The position numbers and the translations under genes were made by a program. A DNA stretch of 64,000 bases. Source: Zizania palustris (lineage: Eukaryota > Streptophyta > Magnoliopsida > Poales > Poaceae). The DNA lies in NCBI GenBank assembly GCA_019279435.1, contig JAAALK010000081.1, positions 61,557,318 through 61,621,317 of the forward strand. The letters run 5' to 3'. Numbering within the stretch: position 1 is the first letter of the stretch; every line of letters begins with the position of its first letter. A model generated the notes under the pieces. That model was given only the letters and a program-made list of their open reading frames with translations. It was not told the origin of the DNA and made no database searches. Below, in pieces: positions 42,715 to 53,250 of the stretch.

Positions 42715-44451
42715 CTATGCGAAATAGCGCTTTAGGTGCTCCGCATGCCATGTATGCGCTAACTCTTCACCTTCCAAATTAGCTAACTTAAAAGAACCAG
42801 GGCGCTCTGAATGGACAATTATGTATGGACCTTCCCACTTATTTCCCAATTTCCCTGGAGCTATGATACTTCGCAAAACAAGATGACCCGGTCTAAGTTC
42901 ATTGATCTTGACCTTTAGGTCGAACCAAGTTTTCGTCTGCTGCTGATACTTTGACAAATTTGCAACAGCTCGAAGTCTTGTCTCTTATGTTAAATCAAGT
43001 GAAGTTTGCCTTTCTGCTTCTATTTCTGGTTCGGTGCTGCGAAGAGATCCTCCTTTAAGCTCTGTTGGTGTCATAGCTTCATCTCCAAATAATAGTGTGA
43101 AAGGGGTGAAACCAGTAGACCTTGTCTGAGTTGTCCGAATGAACCATAGGATCTTCGGGAGCTCTTTGGTCCACAGTCCTTTTGCTAATCCCACTATTCT
43201 TCGATTCAGCCCTGACAAGATATTACCATTGGCTCTTTCAACAGCTCCATTAGACTGAGGATGTCTTACTGCAGCAAAACATAATTGGATGCCTAGGTCT
43301 TCACAGAATTTCCTGAAGGGTTCTGCATCGAACTGTGTTCCATTGTCAACTGTGAGCTGCCGAGGCACTCCGAACCGGCATATAATATTCTTCCAGAAAA
43401 ATTTTTGTACATTATTCGAAGTGATAGCTGTTAGGGGCTCTGCTTCGACACACTTTGAAAAGTATTCGATTGCTACCACTGCGAACTTCAAATTTTCTTT
43501 TGCTACTGGGAAGGGGCCAATAAGATCCATGCCCCATCTGGCCATGGGCCATACTGGAGAAATGACTTGAAGAGTTGTTGGTGGGCGATGACTTGTTCGT
43601 CCCATCCACTGACATCCTTGGCAAGTGCAGACTAAGCTCTCCGCATCAGCTACTATTGTAGGCCAATAAAGCCCCTGGCGAAGTGTCTTTCTTGCCAAAG
43701 CTCGAGGTGCCAAATGGCTACCGCAGAGTCCTTCATGAATTTCTCGGAGAATTTCTTGACCTTCGGCTTGAGATATACATCGGAGCAGAGGGGAACATAC
43801 TCCGGCCTTATACAAAATACCGTTGATTATATGATAACTCCGAATTCTGAGTGTCAACCTCGAAAGCTGTGGCCCTTTAGACATACTTGCTTCTCCTTGC
43901 AACAATTCCATAATTGAACTTCGCCAATCTGTACTTGGAATGCAAAGGACTTCCGTAGCAGGGATTTGTGGCACCGAAGGTGTACTGAGTTCTTCATAAA
44001 AAGCTTCTTTTGGTATGTCCATAGCTCCGGCTGCAGCTTTTGCTAAGATGTCAGCTTGCACATTTTCTGCTCTAGGTATACTCCGAACGGAAATCCCTTT
44101 AAATGCTGCTTCAATCTTATGGATTTCTTCCAAGTATTTTGCAAGCTGTGGATGCCAAACTTGAAAGCTCTTGTCTACGTGCCCTGCTACAATCTGAGAA
44201 TCTGTCTTAATAACAACTCTTGTAGCCCATAGAGCACGTGCATTTCGAAGTCCTAGCAAAATTCCTTCATACTCCACCGTATTATTGGTAGACTTAAAGT
44301 TGAGTCTTGTGGAGTACATTGCCTTTTGCCCTGAAGGCGAAATTATCACGGCTCCGACACCTACTCCAGATGCTTGGAAAGCTCCATTAGAGTAAATAGT
44401 CCAAATCCCTTCACTTGGCTTCTCCGGAGCCCATGCTACAGGGGAGTCCAT
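42715..44451 (-). pseudogene. pol: Second RNase H and integrase of the Tat-lineage element
   Basis: The N-terminal domain is an archaeal-type RNase H: WTIYSNGAFQASG, NTVEYEGILLGL, IKTDSQIVAG, VQADILAKAA. The first catalytic aspartate (normally in a DG pair) is an asparagine here, while the glutamate and two later aspartates remain. Integrase follows: zinc ligands around EIHEGLCGSH and CTCQGCQ, catalytic MDLIGPF, TVDNGTQFD, HPQSNGAVERANGN. A TAA at 42985 interrupts the frame; the C-terminal part (GHLVLRSI, NKWEGPYIIV, HLKRYFA) continues in the same frame to 42715. The lost aspartate and the stop make this copy non-functional. Confidence 0.82.
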
Positions 44452-45333
44452 TCTGCCACGAAGTCCGCCAACACTTGTGACTTAATTTCTGTTCTTGCCA
44501 CAAAGGATATGCCGAAGGGTGCTAACTCAACGGCCCACTTCCCAATTCTTCCTGTAGAATCCTTACTTCGGAGCATATCTCCCAAAGGATATGAAGTTGG
44601 TACAATTACATTATGTGCCAAGAAATAATGTCTTAGCTTCCTTGAAGCCATTATCAGAGCATAAGTGAATTTCTCAAGCTCGAAATATCTTGTTTTTGCT
44701 CCAGACATAAAATAAACTGGATTCTGAACCAACTTCACGTTGAAATCAACCTCTCTGACAAGGACTGCACTGACAGCAGAGCCAGTAGCTGCAAGGTAGA
44801 GGAGTAGGGTTTCGTCCGCAATAGGCACTCTGTGAGTGTAGCGAGGTTACTGAGATAATTCTTAATATCTTTGAAGCTCTTTTGACACTCCGGTGTCCGT
44901 GCAAAATCTTTGGACCCTTTCAATGCTTTGAAAATGGGCAAACTTCTCTCCGCAGACCTTGCCAAAAACCTGCTAAGTGCTGCAAGACGACCAGTCAACT
45001 TTTGCACTTGCTTTAAATTCTCGGGGGGAGCCATCCTTTGCAACATAGTTATCTGAGTGGGGCTAGCTTCGATCCCTCTGCTTGAAACTAGATACCCTAA
45101 CAATTTTCCAGCCTACGCCCCGAAGATACATTTTTCGGGGTTAAGACGGATCCCACATGCCCGAAGGCTATTAAATGTTTCTGCTAAGTCTAGGCTATGT
45201 TGGTGCTTTAAAGCACTCTTTATTACAATATCATCCATATAGGCCTCTACATTACAACCTAATTGATGACATAGGGCCTTAGCAATTAACCTCGAAAAAG
45301 TAGCCCCGACATTTCTTAAGCCAAAGGGCATTC
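44436..45333 (-). pseudogene. pol: Reverse transcriptase (second half) and RNase H of the Tat-lineage element
   Basis: MPFGLRNVGATFSRLI, YMDDIVIKS and LNPEKCIFG belong to reverse transcriptase. A TAG then follows CIFGA (near 45110), and GYLVSSRGIEASP continues in the same frame. A frameshift near 44828 leads into the RNase H part (LLLYLAATGSAVSAVLV, YFELEKFTYALIMASRKLRHYF), which ends DFVAEWTPL at 44436. At least one stop and two frameshifts. Confidence 0.8.
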
Positions 45334-46767
45334 TTACATAAAAAAGACTCCTAAAGGAGTTACGAAGCTTGTCTTGATTTCATCTTCGCGTTTTAGCCAG
45401 ATTTGATGATAGCCGGAGTACGCGTCGAGGAAGCTTAATAACTCCGAACCGGCAGTAGAGTCAACCAATTGATCAATTCGGGGCATGGGGTAGGGGTCGC
45501 GGGGGCATGCTTTATTCAGATATGTAAAATCAATAGACATGCACCATTTCCCGGAAGATTTCTTCCTAACGAAGACTGGGTTGGCTAACCACTCCGTATG
45601 AGCCACTTCTCTAATAATCGCAGCCTTCAGCAGCTTTTCCACTTCGTCTTTGGCAAGGATAGCTCTCTCTGTGGACAACTTCCAGAGTCCTTTTCGAACA
45701 GGCCGAGCCTTCGGATTCACAAGTAAACTGTGTTCAATAATATCCCGACTGACTCCGGTGATGTCTTCGTCAGACCAAGCAAAGACATCTAAATTCTCCT
45801 CAACTACTTTCTCTAACGAACTAGCGACTTCTGGAGGCAAGTCTTTGCCAAATTGAAATGAATATTCCTTGCCATCTTTGACAATAACCTTCGTTGCAAT
45901 CTCTCCTTCGGGGCTTGGCCTTGGGAAGGATTTCTTCGAAGATTCGTTAGGAGCAGAGAAATTCTCCAGGTTATCTTGCACGCTGTTCACCTGTCTCGGG
46001 TCAAGAGGAGGGCCATGACCATACTCCGCTCTTCGCGCAGTGGCCTGATCTCCGAAAACAGTGAGCACTCCTGCCTGTGTGGGCATCTTCATACACAGGT
46101 AATTATGATGCGCCACAGCTCCGAATTGATTCAGCATGCCCCTTCCGAAGATGACATTGTATGCATATGGAGCATCCACAACATCAAAAATCACTTCCTC
46201 CGTCCTGGCCAGTAGCCCCTCTCCAAAAGTAACTTCCAGGCCAATTTGGCCGAGGGCATCGAGAGGGGGTCCTGCGAAGCCTTGTAAAGGACGGGCTGTT
46301 GGGAGAAGATGCTTCCTGGAGATGCATAGTTGATCAAAAGCTTGAACAAAGATAATATCTGCCGAACTCCCTCCGTCGATTAGTACTCTCCGGACTTCAG
46401 TCCCTGCTATGTCGGCAGTGATGACGAGTGGGTATGCATGTGGAAACTTTATACCAGCTGCATCATCTGCAGAAAAAGATATCGACACATGGGACCATTC
46501 GGGCATAGCAGCTGCAGACGAAGAGGTTCCAATATGGCCCACTTCTCTAACATATTCTCTTCTCTGCCTCTTCGACATACTTCCAAGGGTCCCTCCTCCG
46601 GAGATGGGGAGGACTACTCTTTTCCCTCGATCTTGTCCCTCTTCTTGCTTCGGAGGTGGCATAACATTGACCACCGGAGGCCGTCTTGCATGGTCGAAGT
46701 TCTCTATTCGTGCCACAGCCTGGACAGGCTCCGGACGCACTTCAGTCAGAACTCGGTCAGTAGTGCC
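45334..46767 (-). pseudogene. pol: Protease and reverse transcriptase (first half) of the Tat-lineage element
   Basis: The frame continues directly from gag after one UGA. Protease: VLIDGGSSADIIFVQAFDQL. A linker then leads to reverse transcriptase with VRKGLWKLSTERA, IREVAHTEWLANPVFVRKKS, YLNKACPRDPYPMPRIDQLV and LSFLDAYSGYHQIW. It ends at a frameshift in a run of six T (minus strand, near 45340), just before the MPFGLRN motif. Confidence 0.82.
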
Positions 46768-48096
46768 TCAACCCGAAGTTCTTTCCAAATACTCTCCTCT
46801 TAAAGCAAGTATAGATTTGCACGCATCAGTTGCGTGACTCCGATTTTCACCATGGACACAGCAGAAAAAGGCTTGGGCTTTGCCAGTCGGTTTCCCTGGC
46901 GGCCTCCAACCGCTGGTCTTGTTTCCTAAAGGCTGCGGAGCCCTTGGGGCAAATTTCTGCGGGGGTGCGTGGGTCAAAACTTCTGAACGAGGATGCTTTT
47001 GCCCCCGACGCCTGTCTTGCTGGGCTTCGACACTAGGCCCTTGTGCCTGTGTTGTAGTCTTCACTTCCAACTTAACTTCTTGCAGTATTGACGGAGTTGC
47101 AGCAGTTCTCCGAAGCCACCCCTCTTCTGACCTTGCATATTCTTGGAAATAAGACATCAACTGAGCAACATAAGATATCTTTTTCCTGTGAAGTTTATCA
47201 AGGAGGCCCGCATGAATAACTCCCTCTCGAGCTGCGTCAACTACAGAAGACGTAGTTAACCGTCGAATTTGCGACTTCGTATGAGCGAAGCGCTTGAAAT
47301 ACTGTCTTAAAGTCTCTCCGGGGAGCTGCTTCACCTGGAACAGGCTTCCTGTTGACATTGGGGGTACGAAGGTACCCTGAAAGTTGCTCACGAACTTCTT
47401 CCTCAACTCCCCCCATGATCTGATTGATCCTGGCTTCAGAGACCAGAACCACCGCAGTGCCACTCCTTCGAGAGCTAGGGGAAAACATTTGGCCATAGTG
47501 TCTCGCACTCCCCCACTGGCTTCAATTGCTAATGCATAAGAACGGGCGAACTCTCCAGGATCTTCATCTCCAGAATATTTGCAAAGCTTCGAAGTTTTGA
47601 ACTTAGGGTCGAAGCACACTTTCTGCAACTCGGGATGCAGCGGAGATTCGGTGTCGAAGGAAGCGTTCTCCGGGGCTTCGGGATAAGGAAGTTCGTCGTC
47701 TTCGGGCACTTCGGGGATGACTGGGGTGGCCTGAGAACGAAGCCTATCTGCGGCTTCTTGCCGCCACCTTGCTACTTCAGCTTGGAGACTAGCCATTTGA
47801 GAGGCCATATCACCAAGACCATCTTCATCTCCTCCGGAAGGACCTTCCGGGTCTTGAGAACTGTACGCATCAGTTCGAAGTGGAACTTGAGGTGGAAGAG
47901 GGACTCCGGCTGGCCGAAGTACAGATGGAGTTGGGGGAGGAACTCCGTATGCTGGAGGAAGGGAAATCCCTTCCGGAGTTTGAGGTGGAGGAAACGTCGA
48001 AGGCCCTCCGACCTCAACTGTGTTTGAAGATCTTGCTCCAGAGGTCCGAGGAGACCTCCGAATAGGACTACCACCTGCACTCCGCTTGGGAGGCAT
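46768..48096 (-). CDS. gag: Gag of the Tat-lineage element, 442 aa
   Basis: Capsid motifs typical of the Tat lineage: GVALRWFWSLKPGSIRSWGE, FVSNFQGTFVPP, LFQVKQLPGETLRQYFKRF. The N-terminus is rich in proline and holds a short coiled coil (MASLQAEVARWRQEAADRLR). Near the end, FFCCVHGENRSHATDAC resembles a zinc knuckle of the CX3HX4C kind. The frame closes at UGA 46768-46770 and stays open into protease, so gag and pol are one frame split by one codon. The start is the ATG 50 bases after the primer site. Confidence 0.85.
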   Translation of the reverse strand: MPPKRSAGGSPIRRSPRTSGARSSNTVEVGGPSTFPPPQTPEGISLPPAYGVPPPTPSVLRPAGVPLPPQVPLRTDAYSSQDPEGPSGGDEDGLGDMASQMASLQAEVARWRQEAADRLRSQATPVIPEVPEDDELPYPEAPENASFDTESPLHPELQKVCFDPKFKTSKLCKYSGDEDPGEFARSYALAIEASGGVRDTMAKCFPLALEGVALRWFWSLKPGSIRSWGELRKKFVSNFQGTFVPPMSTGSLFQVKQLPGETLRQYFKRFAHTKSQIRRLTTSSVVDAAREGVIHAGLLDKLHRKKISYVAQLMSYFQEYARSEEGWLRRTAATPSILQEVKLEVKTTTQAQGPSVEAQQDRRRGQKHPRSEVLTHAPPQKFAPRAPQPLGNKTSGWRPPGKPTGKAQAFFCCVHGENRSHATDACKSILALRGEYLERTSG

Positions 48097-48137
48097 GGTT
48101 TGAGAACTTGGTAGAGAACGAAGTTTTTTGGACTAGG

Positions 48138-48158
48138 TTCCCCACGGACGGCGCCAAC
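48138..48158 (-). other. Primer binding site of the Tat-lineage element
   Basis: On the minus strand GTTGGCGCCGTCCGTGGGGA directly follows the 5' LTR. Same sequence as in the Tat fragment at 14710-14729. Confidence 0.8.
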
Positions 48159-48653
48159 TGTTGGCATAAAAGATTACGCTAACAGGTTTATGAAGTTAGA
48201 AACTAACAAACGAAGTGTTTGTAAAGTAAACTATTTCAAGCCTCCGAAAGGATAATAGCTTAAAATAGTTCGAAGATGTATATTGAATAACTTGTATTCG
48301 GTCCCGATTACAGGGTAAAACGGGGGGTATTTATAGGCCCAAACATTAAGGAAAAGACCCTTTTACCCCTCTATTACAACCGACATAGTGGAAACTATTC
48401 GGTACCCTTAATAGGGCTAAAATGGTAAAAGACTAATCTAATGAGAAAGAAGATAAGTCTTCCATCCTAGCTGGCAAGTAAGCTCTCGGAAGAGTCCTAG
48501 TTCGAAGATATACTCCAAACTAGAGTTCGCCTCCATACTTCGAACTTGATCCACTGTATTGCCATAGTTATATGCTGGAAACCTTTGATTCAATCACCTG
48601 CCTTTGTCCTGTTACAACAATGGCTCTGAGGATGAAATATTTTCCCCCCAACA
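48159..48653 (-). repeat. 5' LTR of the Tat-lineage element, 495 bp
   Basis: Plus-strand ends TGTTGGCATAAAAG and CCCCCCAACA. It differs from the 3' LTR at about 15 positions by eye. GTAGA follows (48654-48658). Confidence 0.92.
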
Positions 48654-48658
48654 GTAGA

Positions 48659-49031
48659 GTTTACATTCGGAGCTCCTTCACAAAGGATTTTCACTCCAAT
48701 CCAACCTCGGAAAGGCGATCTCCGGAGCCAGGAGCTTAGTTTTGGAGGTTGCCGGGGCACCCTTCGGTAGGTCTTCGCTTCATCCATCCGTGCTGGATCC
48801 GTCACGCCGTTGTCAGTCTGGTCAGGTTCCATGCACTAGAGCTGCTTTGCATCGGAGACACTTCGCATCGGAGCCACGCCAGGACACTTCGCATCAGACC
48901 TCATCACGCTAGAGGCTTCACGCCGAACCCTGTTGTTCGGAGGCGATTTTGCGTCACGATCTGTTCGGAGCCTGCCTTCGGTCAGATCGATCTGAACGCC
49001 GAAGGTTATCTTCAGTGCATACTTCGCATCA
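48659..49031 (+). repeat. LTR-type repeat X, copy 3, right part
   Basis: Continues X copy 3 from GTTTACATTCGGAGC to CTTCGCATCA. The sequence after it differs from that after copies 1 and 2, which supports CATCA as the true LTR end. Confidence 0.82.
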
Positions 49032-50379
49032 TTAGCGTATTCGGGGGACGTTTTGTACTCGTGTCTATAAAGCCAGCTGGTGTAGCACAACTATTTCTAA
49101 ATTAGTAGTCATGTCTAGTAAAAGTAATCTTGATTGGCTGAAGTCTCGTGTAGAACAATATCGGTCTTTTAAAGACGGTATTGCCAAAGCCATTGAAGAC
49201 TTTAGCGAAGTAGAAAAGTTAGTACAAGGTTTTGTGTCGGCCGATCCTTTAGAAGAGGTCGATATAGGTGTTGGTAACATTCCAAGGCCGACTTTTGTAA
49301 ACAAAAAATTACAAGATGATGAGAAGGCTGGAGTAATAAAATTGCTTTGGTCATATGTTGATTGCTTCGCATGGGAGTATAGTGAGATGCTCGGACTAAG
49401 CCGCAAGCTTGTAGAGCATCGGCTACCTATCAAACTCGGGTTTAGGCCTTATAAACAGCCCCCTCGTCGCTTTAATTCGGTCGTGTATGACCGAGTTAAA
49501 GAGGATATAGAACGACTGCTCAAGGCTGAATTTATTAGGCCATACAGGTATGCTGAATGGGTTGCTAACATCGTGCCTGTCGAGAAAAAGGGATCGATAA
49601 AATACGAGTTTGTATTGATTTCAGGGATCTTAACCACTCCAAAAGACGAATATCCCATGCCAATGGCTGACATGTTGATCAACAATGCTTTAGGACACAA
49701 AGTACTAAGTTTTCTTGATGGTGATGCTGGTTATAATCAATTTTTTAAGGCCGAAGAGGACGTCTATAAGACAACCTTTCAATGCCCCGGTTTTGTTGGC
49801 TTGTTTGAGTGGGTCATTATGACTTTTGGTTTAAACAATGCTGGCGTTACGTATCAACGCGCTATGAACTTGATCTTCCACAACTTCCTAGGAGTTAAGA
49901 TAGAAGTCTACATAGATGACGTTGTAGTTAAATCGGATGCTATGGGAAACCATTTGGCCGATTTGAGAGTCGCTTTTGATAGGATGCGTCAGTATGGCTT
50001 AAAAATGAACCCTCTAAATGTGTGTTTGGCGTGTCGGCAGATAAGTTCGTAGGGTTCATGATTCATGAAAGAGGTATTGAGATCGATCCTAAGAGGCTTG
50101 AAAATATTAGGAAGTTTGAAGCGCCGACATGCAAGAGAGATGTGCAAAAGTTGCTAGGCAAAATAAATTATTTGCGTCGCTTTATATCTAACTTGTCTGG
50201 CAAGATTGACAATTTTGTCCCTATACTCCGGCTAAAGGATAAAGCCGAGTTCACTTGGGGGGAAAGTCAGCAAAGTGCCTTTGAGAAAATTAAAGAGTGC
50301 TTGTCATCACTGCCCATGGTAAGAGCACCAAAAGATGGAATACCGTTTCAGTTGTACATTGCTGTAGAATATAGTGTGA
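49032..50379 (+). pseudogene. pol: Tat-type reverse transcriptase fragment downstream of X copy 3
   Basis: The frame from 49111 (MSSKSNLDWLKSRVEQYRSF) runs through reverse transcriptase: LWSYVDCFAWEYSEMLGLS, HRLPIKLGFRPYKQPPRRF, DEYPMPMADMLINNALGHKV, VEVYIDDVVV-like EVYIDDVVVKSDAM. A frameshift near 50030 leads to FVGFMIHERGIEIDPKR, LLGKINYLRRFISNL and the start of RNase H. Gag and protease are absent, so this is a deletion derivative. It is cut at 50379 by the next CRM-like LTR. The FDLR motif normally near the start of reverse transcriptase is altered (FVLISGIL). Confidence 0.8.
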
Positions 50380-51255
50380 TGAGGACATCGATAACAATGA
50401 TAAGGACATCCAACACGCTATCATTCCTAGACCAATCACTCGCTCTCGTGCCCGCAAGCTTAATTATGAGGTACGTTCATTTCTTACTTTATATAATGAT
50501 ATGAATATGGATGGGATGCTACTTATGGGTGATATATTGACTCTAAGGAACTTGGGAGAAGCACTTTTGGATCAAACACAAGAGGGAGAGGTGGCGCAAT
50601 AATCCAATTCGGATTCCACTTAAAACTCCGATTTCGGTTCGGTTTCAGCAGAACACCCTTTATTGAAACGGGCATAACTTTCTCGTACGGAGGCGGATTG
50701 AGGCGTTCTTTAAGGCGTTGGAAAGATAACGAAAATATATTTCCAATGAATCTAGTGCAAATTCCTGGTTCGTTACGAAACGTTCTGTGTCGTCCGAAAA
50801 AGTCATAAGGTGCTCCGTCACTATTTTGGGCCACTTTAGGCCTTGTATCCATTTGGGGCCTTAAGCCCAACATTAGGGAAGACTTTACACAAACCCTAGG
50901 TATTAATACTCTGTAGCCGTCATGAATTAGGGTTGGGTTTTGCTTAGTTTCGAACTGCCTTGGAGATTGAACTCTGACGTTCGTCAGATTGTGGAACCCC
51001 GCTCGAGAAATCGATCTTTCATCTGTTTGTGAGATTGTGTTTCCGTGTTCTTGCTTGTGTTCTCGATTCGCATATAGGGATAAGCCTTCTTGGTGAGGTC
51101 AACCGCATTCGTGCATGGTTGATAACCAATGGAGCCGTGGTGTAGCGATTGCGGGTTTCGGATCAGTGCTGATTGGAAGCCAGATCGTCAACGTCGAGTC
51201 CTCCACCAATCAAGTTTACCCCCTTTAACAGAAGATCGGGCACCCGTGCACATCA
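50380..51255 (+). repeat. 5' LTR of the second CRM-like element, about 876 bp
   Basis: The first 220 bases encode a tail with PRPITRSRARKLNYEVRSFL and stop after EGEVAQ, the same kind of in-LTR pol end as in the first CRM-like element. A long leader-like part with CTAGGTATTAATACTC near 50898 follows. A primer site remnant TGGTATCAGA stands at 51258-51267. Confidence 0.72.
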
Positions 51256-52281
51256 AGTGGTATCAGAAAAAGCTGCAAAAAAGAGTCATAAACATCTAGG
51301 GCAAATAATCCTTATCGTCCTACTGTTTTGAGCCTTTGCAATTTTGTTACGATGTCGTATTGCTAGGTTTTGATCCATGGTCGATGTCGGGTTGCTGGTT
51401 TAGAGTTGTGTTCTTGATCGCGAGTCAAATCCATAACCTTGTTTAGTCCCGGGATATCCGAATTCAACCCTAAACCCTAGTTGGAGTCGGTTCGGGGTTA
51501 GTTTGACCTTGCCTCGGTAAAACGGCCATAACTTTTGCATACGGACTCCGTTTGAGCTCTACCACACGTCAAAACGATTGGGACGAAAAAACGCATGCAT
51601 TGTGAGTGGCAAAGCTACTTCCGATTGGGGTAAGGGGGCTAAATTCTGCCGGGAAGACGGGGTTCTAGAGGGGTTTTTGTTTGCAGCCAGCATAACTTCT
51701 TCCTTGTCGGGTACCTCGTTGAGTACTTATTGTTTGAGCAATCTGTAAAAAAAGAAAAAAAAGAAAGAGAGGCCAAAATAAAAAAAAGAGGCCAAAAAAA
51801 GAAAAAAAAAGAAAAGAATTTTTTTTGTGAGGCATAAGAGGAGGAAGTTGTTCTAGTTTAAGTGCTAATTTTGGTGTTCTTGTTATTAAAGTTGGCTTCT
51901 CTTTTTGTTTCTAGGAGCACAAGTTAGACCAGCAACCAAGACAAGTATTGTGGATTATTATTGAGCTTCACTAACTATTGTCGATTTGTGCTAATCCTTG
52001 ATACCAAAGATCAGCCTTCCGAGATCCACCTTCCTTTTGATCAGTATGGTGACCAGCTGGCAATCGCTATACTCACGACTTCAACGGTATCATCCCCAAG
52101 CCACCGGTTGTGCCACCTGCTATGATTGGTAAGAACCTTGCAAGAACTTGGTGAAACGCTTTAGTGTGAGCGACTCCACATCCTAGTAGTTCATAGGAAA
52201 CTAACGCACTTGTGAGCTTGTTTGTGTTTTGTGTTTCCACTAACCATGGCATGATCACACCACGGCGATGGAGATGAATGT
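51256..52281 (+). other. Leader of the second CRM-like element
   Basis: About 1 kb between primer site and gag, without a convincing ORF. It includes an A/G low-complexity run (about 51748-51820) of AAAAAAGAAAAAA type. Confidence 0.6.
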
Positions 52282-53250
52282 GTGTCAAAGTTCAAACTTG
52301 GAAAGTTGCTGCAAGAACTCAATGCAAACATCGTTAAGAGTAACCAGGACAATGAGAACAAATTGGAGAGGATAGAGAGGAGCATTGCCACCCTCGTCAC
52401 TAGGATGGAGAACATAGAGGCACATCAAGCACCACCAAACGATAGAGCTGAGGATCTCGACGCAGATGGCATAAATCAAGAAGAGCATCTCCACCCCCTT
52501 GCTCGAGACCCTCCTCCCCGTCAATGAAATCCACGTCGTCAAGGTATGGGAGGTAATAATGAAAACAACCCTCGTGTTGATAATTTGTTTGCTAAGGTTA
52601 AGTTTAGCATACCACCTTTTTCTGGCTCTTATGATGCTGAGACATATCTGAATTGGGAGATGACAGTAGAACAAAAATTTAACTCTCATCTTGTTCCAGA
52701 AATTTATAGAGTTAGACAAGCCACTAGTGAGTTTACCGATTTTGCTATTATTTGGTGGAATGAGCTATCAAATGTAGGCTTAGCACCTAACACATGGGAT
52801 GGGCTAAAGAGAGCTATGCGAGGTAGATTTGTCCCCACTACTTATAAACGTGATTTGCATAAAAAATTACAGCATTTAAACCAGGGAAATAAATCTGTAG
52901 AGGAGTACTACCAAGAATTGCAAATAGGAATGTTGCGTTGTGAGGTAGTTGAGGATGAGGATGGTAAAATGGCTAGATTTTTTGGTGGTTTAAGAAGAGA
53001 AATACAGGACATAGTTGATTATAAGGAATATAATTCTCTCAATAATTGTTTCACCTTTCTATGAAGGCAGAAAGAGAATTGCAGGGATGGCAGCTGAAGT
53101 CGAAGAGCAACTTCACCGACACAAGAGCGGCGCCTACAATGGGAAAATCAACACTACATTCTCCTGCACGGTCTACTGCCCCCTTCATACCTAGGGCGCG
53201 TTCAGTAGCACCGTTGTCTTCACTACCACCAGAGGATAAGAGTAAAACAG
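52282..53250 (+). pseudogene. gag: Gag remnant of the second CRM-like element
   Basis: First part: NIVKSNQDNENKLERIERSI, a coiled-coil-like N-terminus, then a TGA (52525) in frame. From 52546: VKFSIPPFSGSYDAETYLNW, IIWWNELSNVGLAPNTWDG, RRFVP-like RGRFVPTTYKRDLHKKLQHL, SVEEYYQELQIGML. A frameshift near 53050 shifts to KAERELQGWQLKSKS. Truncated at 53250 by the LTR of element B. This gag keeps the N-terminal domain that the first CRM-like element has lost. Confidence 0.8.

Larger units (their letters stand above)
37362..48653 (-). mobile_element. Complete Tat-lineage Ty3/Gypsy element with antisense ORF block (11.3 kb)
   Basis: LTRs of 494 and 495 bp (37362-37855, 48159-48653) and a perfect 5 bp duplication GTAGA. 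On the minus strand the order is 5' LTR, primer site, gag, protease, reverse transcriptase, RNase H, second RNase H, integrase, tandem repeat, then an ORF block on the opposite strand, and the 3' LTR. The second RNase H and the antisense block are known from the Tat lineage (Grande, Retand, RIRE2 group). The pol genes carry several stops and frameshifts, yet the LTRs differ by only about 3 %, so the copy may have moved using enzymes of a relative. Confidence 0.92.
50380..53250 (+). mobile_element. Second CRM-like Gypsy element, 5' part (cut by element B)
   Basis: LTR (50380-51255), damaged tRNA-Met primer site, leader and gag. It resembles the element at 25550 in layout: its LTR also begins TGAGGACAT with a pol tail frame, and ends GTGCACATCA. 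Its sequence is clearly diverged. The remainder must lie beyond element B, outside the window. Confidence 0.75.

Noticed and set aside
49111..50052. 313-residue frame as an intact host gene
   Set aside because: It contains reverse-transcriptase motifs (YIDDVVVKS, DEYPMPMADML) and ends by frameshift, so it is a retrotransposon fragment.
51740..51830. A/G-rich run as a polypurine tract
   Set aside because: It lies in the leader between primer site and gag, far from any 3' LTR, and looks like simple low-complexity sequence.
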